Assembly: GCA_013698165.1 (NCBI GenBank) | Contig: JACCVN010000383.1 | Span: 1 to 8,490 of the forward strand | Direction of reading: 5' to 3' | DNA: 8,490 nucleotides | Origin: Parachlamydiaceae bacterium | GTDB taxonomy: Bacteria > Chlamydiota > Chlamydiia > Chlamydiales > Parachlamydiaceae | In this document: piece after piece, positions 1 to 7,209 of the stretch | Layout: each line of letters starts with the position of its first letter | Numbering within the stretch: the first letter of the stretch is position 1 | Position numbers and translations under genes: made by a program | The notes under the pieces: model-generated | What the model was told of the DNA's origin: nothing | The model's database searches: none | What the model saw: the letters and a program-made list of their open reading frames with translations, nothing else

Positions 1-1
1 T

Positions 2-679
2 GCCTTGGATAATGCACAAATCAAATATGCAACGGTTCAAAACTGGTATTCGGGAAATCCAAAGACCGGGGAAGGTGGAGTCTACAATTTTGTGACTAAA
101 CGCGGACGCTGCGCTGGCGTCAATTCCAAAATCTCATGGACTCAAGTAGAAGTTGGCGCTGCCATTACCTGGAAATATCCTAGCTGCATCCTGCAAGGGG
201 ATAACTCGGTTGGCGAGTTTTATTCCGTTGCTTTGACAAATGGGAATATGCAGGCGGATACGGGCACGAAAATGATCCATCTTGGCAAAAATACTAGCTC
301 TACTGTAATCTCTAAAGGTATCGCCGCGGATTTTTCACATAATAGTTATCGTGGACTGATCAAAGTCGTCCCTCGTGCGCAAAATGCACGTAATTATACG
401 CAGTGCGACTCCATGCTTGTCGGAGCCAACTGTTCTGCCAATACCTTCCCTTACATTGAAGTGTCCAATTCAAGCTCTCAGGTAGAGCATGAGGCTTCAA
501 CTTCAAAAATTAATGAAGAACAGCTTTTCTATTTTCAAGCGCGCGGCATCTCTAAGGAAGACGCTATCAATATGATTGTCAACGGTTTCTGCAAGGACGT
601 CATTAGCGAATTGCCCCTGGAGTTTGCTATGGAAGCTCAAAAGCTTTTGGCACTTAAACTGGAAAATTCTGTAGGATAA
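2..679 (+). CDS. sufB: SufB, Fe-S cluster scaffold subunit (C-terminal part, 5' end outside window)
   Basis: This is the C-terminal half of SufB, which with SufC and SufD forms the SufBC2D scaffold that builds Fe-S clusters in the cytoplasm. The reading frame is open to the window edge, so the TTG at position 5 is an internal leucine codon and not the start. About 225 residues of a protein usually near 480-495 are present. Blocks typical of the family are visible: TVQNWY, TKRGRCAG, SWTQ, ITWKYPSC, GDNSVGEFYSVA, QADTGTKMIH and NGFCKDV, ending LENSVG. Counting back from the C-terminus against E. coli SufB (495 residues, from memory), the Cys of TQCDSM falls on Cys405, the sulfur acceptor and cluster residue at the SufB-SufD interface. 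The second Glu of EHEAS falls on Glu434. Both key residues are therefore kept. sufC follows after 54 bases in the same direction. Identification is secure; only the N-terminus is missing. Confidence 0.97.
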   Translation, partial: ALDNAQIKYATVQNWYSGNPKTGEGGVYNFVTKRGRCAGVNSKISWTQVEVGAAITWKYPSCILQGDNSVGEFYSVALTNGNMQADTGTKMIHLGKNTSSTVISKGIAADFSHNSYRGLIKVVPRAQNARNYTQCDSMLVGANCSANTFPYIEVSNSSSQVEHEASTSKINEEQLFYFQARGISKEDAINMIVNGFCKDVISELPLEFAMEAQKLLALKLENSVG

Positions 680-733
680 CTCGGCAATATTCACAGCCGA
701 CATCCTAAAAACGTCAAAACAAATGGGTCTTAA

Positions 734-1498
734 ATGTTAGAAATCAAAAATCTCTTCGCATCAATCGATGGCAAGCCCATTCTTAAGGGTGTCAATTTAA
801 CGATTAAGCCGGGTGAAATTCATGCAATCATGGGACCGAACGGCGCCGGTAAATCTACGCTAGCCAAAATTCTCGCGGGGCATCCTTCTTACGAAGTTGA
901 CGAAGGATCTGTCATTTATCAAGGGAAAAATCTTTTGGAAATGGAGCCTGAAGAGCGTGCGCACGCAGGTCTATTTATGAGCTTTCAATATCCAATTGAA
1001 ATTCCAGGCGTCAGCAATACTCAATTTTTGCGCACAGCTTTAAACGCCAAACGCAAAGCCCACGGTGAAGCTGAAATGTCTCTACCTGACTTCGAAGAAT
1101 TGCTTACTGAAAAAATGAAGATGATGGAGATTAAACAGGAATTTAAGGAACGTAACTTGAATGAAGGTTTTTCCGGCGGCGAAAAAAAGCGCAATGAAAT
1201 TCTGCAAATGGCTGTTTTAGCCCCCGAGCTAGCAATTTTGGATGAAACTGATTCGGGACTAGACATCGATGCGATGCGAATTGTCGCTAAAGGCATTAAC
1301 CTTTACAGCAGCAAAGATGTTGGATTGTTATTGATTACTCACTATCAACGCCTTTTAGATTATGTAAAGCCAACTTATGTGCATGTCATGCTCGATGGAA
1401 AAATTGTACAGTCCGGTGGTCCTGAGCTGGCTTTAGAACTTGAAAACAAGGGCTATGACTGGCTTGTTAAATCGCCTGAAGAGGAAATTGTAGAATGA
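734..1498 (+). CDS. sufC: SufC, ABC-type ATPase of the SufBCD complex
   Basis: SufC is the soluble ATPase that drives conformational change of the SufBCD scaffold; it is not a membrane transporter despite its ABC fold. The 254 residues match the family's usual length of about 250. Visible elements in order are Walker A GPNGAGKST (34-42), the Q-loop Gln of FMSFQYP (85), the ABC signature FSGGE (146-150), Walker B LAILDE (167-171) running into the D-loop DSGLD, and the switch His of LLITHYQ (203). The KKRNEILQMA stretch after the signature is characteristic of SufC. The start is ATG at 734. Only a weak GGGT precedes it, so translation may depend on flow from sufB upstream. Its TGA stop overlaps the sufD start. 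All catalytic elements are intact. Confidence 0.97.
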   Translation: MLEIKNLFASIDGKPILKGVNLTIKPGEIHAIMGPNGAGKSTLAKILAGHPSYEVDEGSVIYQGKNLLEMEPEERAHAGLFMSFQYPIEIPGVSNTQFLRTALNAKRKAHGEAEMSLPDFEELLTEKMKMMEIKQEFKERNLNEGFSGGEKKRNEILQMAVLAPELAILDETDSGLDIDAMRIVAKGINLYSSKDVGLLLITHYQRLLDYVKPTYVHVMLDGKIVQSGGPELALELENKGYDWLVKSPEEEIVE

Positions 1499-2772
1499 TG
1501 ACTGAGCAAAAATTTGAAAGCGATTTGGTTAAAAGCTTGCTGGAAAATATTTACAATCAAATTGCAAAAACTGATGTCCTTGGACCCCTGCGCACAAAAT
1601 CTTGGGAAAGTTTTCAGAAACTTGGACTTCCGCAGCGTAAAGATGAGCTTTTCCGCTACATTAATTTGAACCGTTTCTATTCTAACGAATATACTCCCGC
1701 CGAAAGCAAAGATCTCCAGAAAAGCGACATTGAACAGTTTATTCTGCCGGAATGTGGAAATTCCACACTGGTATTTGTGAACGGAGATTTTCAACCGGAA
1801 TTGTCGCAAATGTCCGCTCTTCCCAAGAAAATGATTGTGTGCAGGCTCTCAGAGGCGATGCGTACATATGGCGCTTTAATAACAAATCAATGGGCCAGGT
1901 CTAACAAGGATGAAGTCGACCCTTTTGTTGCTATTAATGGCGCTAGCCATGGCGAAGGGGCCTTCATTTATATGCCTCCAAATGTTATTTGCGAAGCGCC
2001 GATCCAATTGCTATATGTCGTCGATGCTCCTGATCTACGTGCCATGATCATGCCTCGTTTGCACGTTTTTGCTGGGACGCAATCCTCGATTAAAATGATA
2101 GCTACTCATAGAGCGATATCAGGCCAAGGTTATTGTGTCAATCAGGTCACCGAAATTTCTCTCGAAGACAATGCGCATGTTCACCTTTCACAAGTCAATC
2201 AGCCTTCTGCTGACGATATTTATCATTTTGATGCCGTAAGAGCCTTTTTGAAGCGTGATAGCAACCTCAAAACTGTCGCTTTAACGCATGGCAGCATGTC
2301 GGTCCGCAATGATTATAAGATATCGCTATTCGGAGAAAATAGCCACGCCTGTCTCAATGGTGTTTGGACACTGAACGACAAACGTGAAGCGCATACCCAT
2401 GTCCTCATGGAGCATATCGCCCCCAACTGCACTTCCAATCAGCTTTTTAAGGGAGTCTTGTATGACTATTCCCATTCAAGCTTTGATGGAAAGATCATTG
2501 TCGAGCAGCTTGCACAGAAAACAAATGCCTTTCAGCTCAATAACAATTTATTGCTGAGCGATGGGGCTAAAGCCGAAAGCAGCCCAAACTTAAAGATCTA
2601 TGCAGATGATGTAAAAGCTTCCCACGGTGCAACAATTGGCCAACTTCCCGCGGAAGAGCTGTTCTACATGCGTACAAGAGGGTTGACAGAGAAAGATGCG
2701 CGGGAAATCTTAGTTGCCGGCTTTTGCCAGGAAGTTTACGATATGCTGCTACTAGATAGTGTTCGACCATAA
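1495..2772 (+). CDS. sufD: SufD, Fe-S scaffold subunit
   Basis: SufD is the SufB paralogue that pairs with it to form the heterodimer on which Fe-S clusters are assembled. At 425 residues it is close to E. coli SufD (423). The N-terminal part is variable, with an early QRKDELFRYINL block at about 47-58. The C-terminal beta-helix part carries the family blocks DYSHSSFDGKI (324-334), QTNA-like KTNAFQ, SPNLKIYADDVKASHGATIG (363-382) and YMRTRGL (391-397), ending in AGFCQEV. His377 in KASHGAT corresponds to E. coli His360, which faces SufB Cys405. The residue two places before it is Ala, where I recall Cys358 in E. coli. The gene begins with tandem ATG codons at 1495 and 1498 overlapping the sufC TGA, with GAGG at 1481-1484 as ribosome binding site. 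Translational coupling to sufC is likely. Confidence 0.95.
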   Translation: MMTEQKFESDLVKSLLENIYNQIAKTDVLGPLRTKSWESFQKLGLPQRKDELFRYINLNRFYSNEYTPAESKDLQKSDIEQFILPECGNSTLVFVNGDFQPELSQMSALPKKMIVCRLSEAMRTYGALITNQWARSNKDEVDPFVAINGASHGEGAFIYMPPNVICEAPIQLLYVVDAPDLRAMIMPRLHVFAGTQSSIKMIATHRAISGQGYCVNQVTEISLEDNAHVHLSQVNQPSADDIYHFDAVRAFLKRDSNLKTVALTHGSMSVRNDYKISLFGENSHACLNGVWTLNDKREAHTHVLMEHIAPNCTSNQLFKGVLYDYSHSSFDGKIIVEQLAQKTNAFQLNNNLLLSDGAKAESSPNLKIYADDVKASHGATIGQLPAEELFYMRTRGLTEKDAREILVAGFCQEVYDMLLLDSVRP

Positions 2773-2776
2773 GTTG

Positions 2777-2797
2777 CCTGCTGCGTCTTGCAGCAGG
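2777..2797. repeat. Palindromic repeat unit, inverted copy
   Basis: A hairpin with 8-bp perfect arms (CCTGCTGC and GCAGCAGG) around GTCTT begins four bases after the sufD stop. The 21 bases are the exact reverse complement of the palindromic core at 2874-2894, and the match extends to 23 bases with flanks. No T-run follows, so a classical terminator is unlikely. It belongs to the repeat cluster that fills the sufD-sufS gap. Confidence 0.85.
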
Positions 2798-2819
2798 TGT
2801 TAATGTAGCTTGTATGCTG

Positions 2820-2900
2820 CATTTGAACCTGAACATTTGAACCTTCTGCGAGACGCGGAAGGCTACATTTGAACCTGCTGCAAGACGCAGCAGGCTACAA
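2820..2900. repeat. Two tandem 32-bp palindromic repeat units plus a partial unit
   Basis: Two head-to-tail 32-bp units lie at 2837-2868 and 2869-2900. Each has the layout TTGAA, a 21-base hairpin core, then CTACAT or CTACAA. The cores are 2842-2862 (arms CCTTCTGCG and CGCGGAAGG around AGA) and 2874-2894 (arms CCTGCTGC and GCAGCAGG). The 11-mer CATTTGAACCT occurs three times, at 2820-2830, 2834-2844 and 2866-2876, so a truncated third unit lies at the left. Differences between the two cores mostly keep the base pairing. This looks like a REP-type or miniature palindromic repeat family placed inside the suf operon. Such hairpins could stabilise or partly attenuate the transcript, but that is inference. 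Confidence 0.85.
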
Positions 2901-2912
2901 TAGGTATAAATT

Positions 2913-4148
2913 ATGCCGATGAACTGTTTCTCTAAGTTTGAAAAGTTGCGTCAAGACTTTCCAATGCTGCGAAAGTGCATGCATGGGCACCCCTTGGTCT
3001 ACCTTGACTCTGCTGCCACTGCTCAAAAGCCGCAAGCGGTCATTGATACAATTACTGATTTTTACCAAAACCATTACGGAACTGTTCACCGTGCCATCTA
3101 TGAATTAGCCACTTTCTCAACCCGAGAGTATGAAGACGCCAGGAAAAAAGTTCAGAATTTCATCAATGCCGAAAGCGCGGATGAAATTATCTTTACTAGA
3201 GGAACTACTGAATCGATCAATATGGTCGCGTATTCCTTCGGTAAGGCGTTCCTTAACGAAGGGGATGAGATCCTTATTTCTGAAATGGAGCATCATTCGA
3301 ATATTGTGCCCTGGCAGCTTGCCTGCGAAGATAGGGGCGCTGTATTGAAGGTCGCTCCGATTGATGATCGCGGCGAGCTGATCATGGAAGAATTTAAAAA
3401 ACTGCTAACTTCACGAACTAAAATTGTTGCCTTGACGCATATTTCCAATGCTTTGGGTACGGTCAATCCGATCAAAGATATTGCCGCTTTAGCGCATGCT
3501 TGCGGCGCTGTTCTACTCGTTGATGGTGCGCAAGCTGCCCCCCATATGCCTGTGGATGTACGCGATCTGGATGCTGACTTTTATGTATTTTCGGGACATA
3601 AGATCTATGGCCCTACGGGCATAGGCATTCTTTATGGCAAAGCATCGCTTTTGCAGCAGATGCCACCCTATCAGGGTGGCGGTGATATGATTGAAAAGGT
3701 GACCTTTGAAAAAACTACGTTTAATATTCTGCCTTTGAAATTTGAAGCCGGTACTCCCATGATAGCTGAAGCAATAGCACTTGGGGCTGCAATCGATTAT
3801 CTTACAGATATCGGAATGGTCAATGCCCATGCTTGGGAGCAGGAGCTTCTATGTTATGCCACAGATCGCATCCTCGAGGTTCCGGGACTGAAGATCATCG
3901 GCAATGCCGCTCGCAAAGGGGGCATCATTAGTTTCGTTATCGATGGCCTCCATCATTTAGATGTGGGAACCATTTTGGACTTTCAAGGTATTGCCGTGCG
4001 CACCGGACATCATTGTGCGCAGCCTCTAATGAAACGCTTTGGATTGCCTGGCACTGCCCGAGTATCCTTTGCTCTTTATAACTCTAAAGCTGACATCGAT
4101 AGATTTATTGCCGGCTTACATCACGTGATCAAGACGTTAAAGAGGTAA
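2913..4148 (+). CDS. sufS: SufS, PLP-dependent cysteine desulfurase (group II)
   Basis: SufS removes sulfur from L-cysteine, giving alanine and an enzyme-bound persulfide that feeds the SufBCD scaffold. The 411 residues match the family (about 406). Visible residues are EMEHHSN (124-130, with the His that stacks on PLP), VDGAQ (203-207, the Asp that pairs with the pyridine nitrogen), and FSGHK with Lys230 as the Schiff-base lysine followed by IYGPTGIG. The active-site Cys368 lies in RTGHHCAQP. That motif on a short loop marks the SufS/CsdA group rather than IscS/NifS. The chosen start is ATG at 2913, with TAGG at 2901-2904 as a weak ribosome binding site; a second ATG two codons on is possible. 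It is separated from sufD by a 140-base repeat-filled gap and is followed closely by sua5. Group II enzymes usually need SufE or SufU, and neither is seen here. Confidence 0.96.
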   Translation: MPMNCFSKFEKLRQDFPMLRKCMHGHPLVYLDSAATAQKPQAVIDTITDFYQNHYGTVHRAIYELATFSTREYEDARKKVQNFINAESADEIIFTRGTTESINMVAYSFGKAFLNEGDEILISEMEHHSNIVPWQLACEDRGAVLKVAPIDDRGELIMEEFKKLLTSRTKIVALTHISNALGTVNPIKDIAALAHACGAVLLVDGAQAAPHMPVDVRDLDADFYVFSGHKIYGPTGIGILYGKASLLQQMPPYQGGGDMIEKVTFEKTTFNILPLKFEAGTPMIAEAIALGAAIDYLTDIGMVNAHAWEQELLCYATDRILEVPGLKIIGNAARKGGIISFVIDGLHHLDVGTILDFQGIAVRTGHHCAQPLMKRFGLPGTARVSFALYNSKADIDRFIAGLHHVIKTLKR

Positions 4149-4171
4149 AGAACTTCTAAAGGACACTTCCA

Positions 4172-5119
4172 GTGCTTATTACTCTTGAACAAGCAGCCAA
4201 ATCAATCATAAATGGCGGGGTTGTTGCCGTACCTACCGAAACTGTTTATGGTCTTGCTGCTTCGCTTACTTCTGAAAGTGCAATCAACGAAGTTTTCAGA
4301 TTGAAGGGACGCCCTTCCGAAAACCCATTAATTATTCATGTCAGTGCATTAAGCCAGATTGAATCAATCGCTTCTGCTATTCCTGCGGATTTTGACAAGC
4401 TAGCTTCAAAATTTTGGCCTGGTCCCATGACCATAGTACTACCTATTAACGCTGATGCGGTGCCTGCTGTTGCCAGAGCAAATCTTTCCACTGCAGCTTT
4501 CAGAATCCCAAACCACACACTAGCATTAAAATTGATTGAGTTGGCTGGGCCACTTGTGATGCCATCGGCAAATCTCTCCGGAAGGCCTTCAGCAACCACT
4601 CCTGAGCATGTTGAAATAGATTTCGGAAGAAGTTTCCCTGTTTTAGATGGGGGCAAATGTTCGCGCGGTTTGGAATCGACAATTGTAATTTTCATTGAAG
4701 ATCAATGGCATATCATTCGGCTTGGCAGCCTATCAGCCAACGACTTTTTGCCGGTATTGGGATATGCGCCAACATATTTGCAAAAAAAGACCGATGCTAA
4801 ACCCCTTTGTCCGGGTCAGCTTTATCGACACTATGCCCCTAAGGCTAAATTAACAATGAAAACGACTTTCGATGAAAACTTTCAAGGCGTCATAGTGGGA
4901 TTTAGTGATAGAGTCTATCCCAAAGGTGCAAGCCTTATCTATTTAGGTTCTTCTCGTGAGCCCCTCACTGTTGCAGAAAATTTGTACTCGGTGCTTCGCA
5001 ATCTCGATGCATTTGGAATTACATCTGCGTTTGTGGATTGTAATTATCCCCAAGAGGGTCTCTGGGTCACCATTTCTGAAAGATTATCTAAAGCTTCATC
5101 TTGCCCAGATAGGGGATAA
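4172..5119 (+). CDS. sua5: Sua5/YrdC-type L-threonylcarbamoyladenylate synthase
   Basis: The product makes threonylcarbamoyl-AMP from threonine, bicarbonate and ATP, the first step of the t6A modification at position 37 of ANN-decoding tRNAs. It acts in the cytoplasm with TsaB/D/E. Residues about 5-190 form the YrdC domain: VPTETVYGLAA (20-30), the KGRP substrate loop (45-48), NPLIIHV (51-57), FWPGPMT (81-87), MPSANLSGRP (130-139) and the ESTIV/IIRLG blocks. The linker PGQLYRHYAPKA (214-225) and a C-terminal domain to residue 315 make it Sua5-type rather than short TsaC-type. The C-terminal EGLWVTISERLSKAS is a diverged form of the usual end. The start is GTG at 4172, with AAAGGA eight bases upstream. 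The gap to sufS is only 23 bases, which suggests shared transcription, although the functions are unrelated except as household genes. Confidence 0.93.
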   Translation: MLITLEQAAKSIINGGVVAVPTETVYGLAASLTSESAINEVFRLKGRPSENPLIIHVSALSQIESIASAIPADFDKLASKFWPGPMTIVLPINADAVPAVARANLSTAAFRIPNHTLALKLIELAGPLVMPSANLSGRPSATTPEHVEIDFGRSFPVLDGGKCSRGLESTIVIFIEDQWHIIRLGSLSANDFLPVLGYAPTYLQKKTDAKPLCPGQLYRHYAPKAKLTMKTTFDENFQGVIVGFSDRVYPKGASLIYLGSSREPLTVAENLYSVLRNLDAFGITSAFVDCNYPQEGLWVTISERLSKASSCPDRG

Positions 5120-5125
5120 ATACTG

Positions 5126-5152
5126 TTGACTTTTACTCTCTCTTACTATAAA
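5126..5152 (+). promoter_or_regulatory. Sigma70-like promoter for the outer-membrane protein gene
   Basis: TTGACT (5126-5131) is a near-consensus -35 box, and TATAAA (5147-5152) fits a -10 box with a short 15-bp spacer. Read one register later, a TAAAAA -10 box at 5149-5154 gives 17 bp. It begins seven bases after the sua5 stop and about 45 bases upstream of the OMP start codon, leaving room for a short leader. No terminator is visible between sua5 and this promoter, so read-through is also possible. Confidence 0.6.
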
Positions 5153-5198
5153 AATCTAGCATGTCCGCTATAGAAAAGTTAATGTACTGGAGAATTGA

Positions 5199-6578
5199 AT
5201 GGCGTTATCGAGATATTTGATTGGTTTGACTGCTTTACTGACTGTTGGAACGACTGCGGTTTATGGTGATACTGGCTCTGATGGTAAAAGTCGCTTTCAG
5301 CAAGATCTGGAAGAAAGCGACATGGAAATGTTGAATGACTTTATTAATTCGAAGAGGAAAATCCCTCTCATTGATAAGAGCAAAAAATTAAAAATCAGTG
5401 GTGAACTTCATACTGAATGGAATTATTACACTGAAAAAATTGATGGCGAAAATGTAAGAACCTTTGTCTTTCGCGAACAGGAAGTGCTCGGCGATGAAGT
5501 GTTTAATCCGGGCGAAACAATCGCAATTGGCCATAATGATTACGACATTGAATGTGATCTTTTTGTCGATTGGGATACTGACCGCACTTGGGCAAGAATA
5601 CATCTTCGCTTTGATAACTCAGCCGGTGTAGATGATAATGGTTTAGATCCAAAGATAGACCCTAAAGGTTATCATGGAAGTGGGTATTGTGCAAATCTTT
5701 GCCTAAAAGAATGCTATGTGGGTTACGAGATATTTAAGTGCGGCGATCGTCGTCTTACTATTGAACTAGGACGTCGCGGAAATATTTATAAGGCTTTTTA
5801 TTCAGAAATCCAATTTGCCAGCCGTTTAGACGGTGTTATTTTCAAATATGCAAACAAATGGAAAAACTATACAGATTGGTACATTCAATGGGCAGGCTTC
5901 GTTGTCGATGAACGTGCAACTCAATATGCTTGGGTGGCAGAGCTTGGATTAAGCAACATGCTAAATGCAGGATTAGATTTTAAATACTCCTTCATCGATT
6001 GGCATAAAGGTGGACGCAATCGCTTTGGAAAGAAAAATCCGCTTGGCTTCAGATTTAAAGTTTCGCAATTCAGCTTAATCTATCGCATTAAACCTGAATT
6101 GTTATGGGGACATCAGTTCAGTGTATTTGGAGCATTCCTGGTCAACCATACACCATCAGGATATACGTATATTGATGGAACGCCAGGCATTAATGAAGAA
6201 GGTCGGGTTATTTATACACGAACTAAAGTAAAGATCGGTCGTCACCAAAACCTTGGCGCGTTTGTAGGCATTCAATTCCGCGAACTCTATCGTGAAGGTG
6301 ACTGGATGTTTAAAGCACTCGTCGCTTATTGTGAAGCTCAATGCTGTCCCGATAATGATGTTCGAAATATCGGTACCGGAAACTTCTTGCGCGATAGCTT
6401 TACATCCGATGGTCGCGGTAACACAAACTGGAAAGGGTATGCAATCAAATTCGGATATGCAATCACTGATAACTGGGTAGTTGAAACGCAATATGACCAC
6501 TCCTGGTCTATTGACAATCAAATTGCAGGAACTCATGGCTTTACTCGCTACTGCCTTGAGACAACCTACTCTTTCTAA
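5199..6578 (+). CDS. Chlamydial beta-barrel outer-membrane protein (CT372-like putative porin)
   Basis: This is a secreted 459-residue protein. Residues 1-23 form a signal peptide (positively charged start, hydrophobic core LIGLTALLTVG, probable cleavage after AVYG). The mature part is rich in alternating and aromatic segments, and it ends TTYSF, the terminal aromatic signature of BAM-inserted barrels. The DIECDLFVDWD, HLRFDNSAGVD, SEIQFASRLDGVIFKY, FVVDERATQYAWV, FKYSFIDW and SFTSDGRGN blocks match my memory of the C. trachomatis CT372 family, a predicted porin-like protein of the chlamydial outer-membrane complex. The mature chain has nine cysteines (119, 164, 168, 172, 181, 378, 382, 383, 452), which fits disulfide-linked chlamydial envelopes. 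The ATG at 5199 has GGAG six bases upstream. It has its own promoter and terminator, so it is probably monocistronic. The family call is from memory; the barrel and export calls come from the sequence. Confidence 0.85.
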   Translation: MALSRYLIGLTALLTVGTTAVYGDTGSDGKSRFQQDLEESDMEMLNDFINSKRKIPLIDKSKKLKISGELHTEWNYYTEKIDGENVRTFVFREQEVLGDEVFNPGETIAIGHNDYDIECDLFVDWDTDRTWARIHLRFDNSAGVDDNGLDPKIDPKGYHGSGYCANLCLKECYVGYEIFKCGDRRLTIELGRRGNIYKAFYSEIQFASRLDGVIFKYANKWKNYTDWYIQWAGFVVDERATQYAWVAELGLSNMLNAGLDFKYSFIDWHKGGRNRFGKKNPLGFRFKVSQFSLIYRIKPELLWGHQFSVFGAFLVNHTPSGYTYIDGTPGINEEGRVIYTRTKVKIGRHQNLGAFVGIQFRELYREGDWMFKALVAYCEAQCCPDNDVRNIGTGNFLRDSFTSDGRGNTNWKGYAIKFGYAITDNWVVETQYDHSWSIDNQIAGTHGFTRYCLETTYSF

Positions 6579-6588
6579 GAGATAGGAA

Positions 6589-6618
6589 CGTAGCTCGCTA
6601 TCTGAATGGCGAGCTACG
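6589..6618 (+). terminator. Probable terminator hairpin after the OMP gene
   Basis: A perfect 10-bp inverted repeat (CGTAGCTCGC and GCGAGCTACG) around a 10-base loop starts ten bases after the OMP stop codon. The following bases are AT- and pyrimidine-rich but lack a long T-run, so it is a weak intrinsic terminator or a transcript-end stabiliser. Confidence 0.6.
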
Positions 6619-6789
6619 CATTTAAATCTCTTCCTTTCTAAATTTCCTTAGTTCCTGTTCAAATTACGAAAATCATGTATAGAATTTGCTTTTAAATTGT
6701 AGGTGGCTCATTCCGTTGCAGCCTATAAACATCTTTACATATCGATTTCATTAATGGAAAAACTTTCAAGTTGATTCAAAAGGGGTTAT
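6619..6789. other. Noncoding AT-rich spacer
   Basis: No open frame, tRNA-like fold or clear repeat was recognised here. It lies between the OMP terminator and the ribosome binding site of the decayed gene. It may hold that gene's old promoter, but no convincing -35/-10 pair was found. Confidence 0.4.
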
Positions 6790-7177
6790 ATGAACATGAG
6801 TGAAATTATATGTGAAAAAAGGAAAAGTCCCCAGTCCTATTGATTCTCTTTTCATCTTTAATCTACATTTTTTTATTCCCTAAAGCCTACCTCTTCAATC
6901 TCGGTGATTTTATCGATCATGGCACCCGCTTTATTGACTAGAGAGCCAAACACGAAAAGTATAACTTAATTGTTACTTTACCCATTTTCTGGGGACGTTT
7001 ACTTTTTATTTTTATTTTTTATGATGTGGTTGAGATTTATTCAAAAAATATAAAAAAGTAAAATTTCATTTGGGCGTGACCTTATTGGGACCCTTGCTTA
7101 TATTTTTTACTGACTCAGGATCTCCCAGCAGGCAAAAGACATCGCATGCAAAACAATTAAACCTTTGTAATGACTGA
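6790..7177 (+). pseudogene. Decayed small membrane-protein gene
   Basis: The remnant begins with AGGGG (6781-6785) and ATG at 6790, or a second ATG at 6796, giving MNMSEIICEKRKSP. A shift to the -1 frame near 6830 then gives a hydrophobic stretch, VLLILFSSLIYIFLF, followed by KAYLFNLGDFIDHGTRFID, a TAG at 6939-6941, and in the same frame RAKHEKYN and the hydrophobic IVTLPIFWGRLLFIFIFY, to a TAA at 7059-7061. A further shift within the A-rich run 7043-7058 opens a frame reading VKFHLGVTLLGPLLIFF that ends at TGA 7175-7177. Rejoined, this is about 128 codons with two or three membrane segments. One frame stays open for about 80 codons with a single stop in very AT-rich DNA, which argues for coding ancestry. 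I do not recognise the family. The alternative is chance composition, since T-rich DNA yields Phe/Leu/Ile-rich translations. Confidence 0.5.
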
Positions 7178-7209
7178 TGTTGATATTACAACGGAGTAAA
7201 ATCTTGTCT

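Noticed and set aside
5..679. TTG at position 5 as a SufB start codon
   Set aside because: The frame is open to the window edge and the residues match the interior of SufB, so the gene begins upstream.
681..700. Hairpin TCGGC/GCCGA between sufB and sufC
   Set aside because: Only a 5-bp stem with a 10-base loop and no T-run; this is expected by chance.
1021..1296. Minus-strand open frame inside sufC
   Set aside because: It is a shadow of the well-conserved sufC frame, with no recognisable protein or ribosome binding site. The other antisense frames in suf, sua5 and the OMP gene were left out for the same reason.
2777..2797. Rho-independent terminator after sufD
   Set aside because: The stem is good but no T-run follows, and the same core occurs in both orientations as part of a repeat.
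2567..2836. Minus-strand open frame across the sufD end and repeats
   Set aside because: It runs through the palindromic repeat and antisense to conserved SufD; its composition is not protein-like.
2777..2900. CRISPR array in the sufD-sufS gap
   Set aside because: The units are adjacent with no unique spacers, and one is inverted; they are palindromic repeats.
2905..2911. TATAAAT as a -10 box for sufS
   Set aside because: It ends one base before the ATG, which would require a leaderless message; no matching -35 is evident in the repeat upstream.
6695..6730. tRNA-like stem (GGCT...AGCC)
   Set aside because: No cloverleaf, anticodon arm or T-loop consensus could be built around it.
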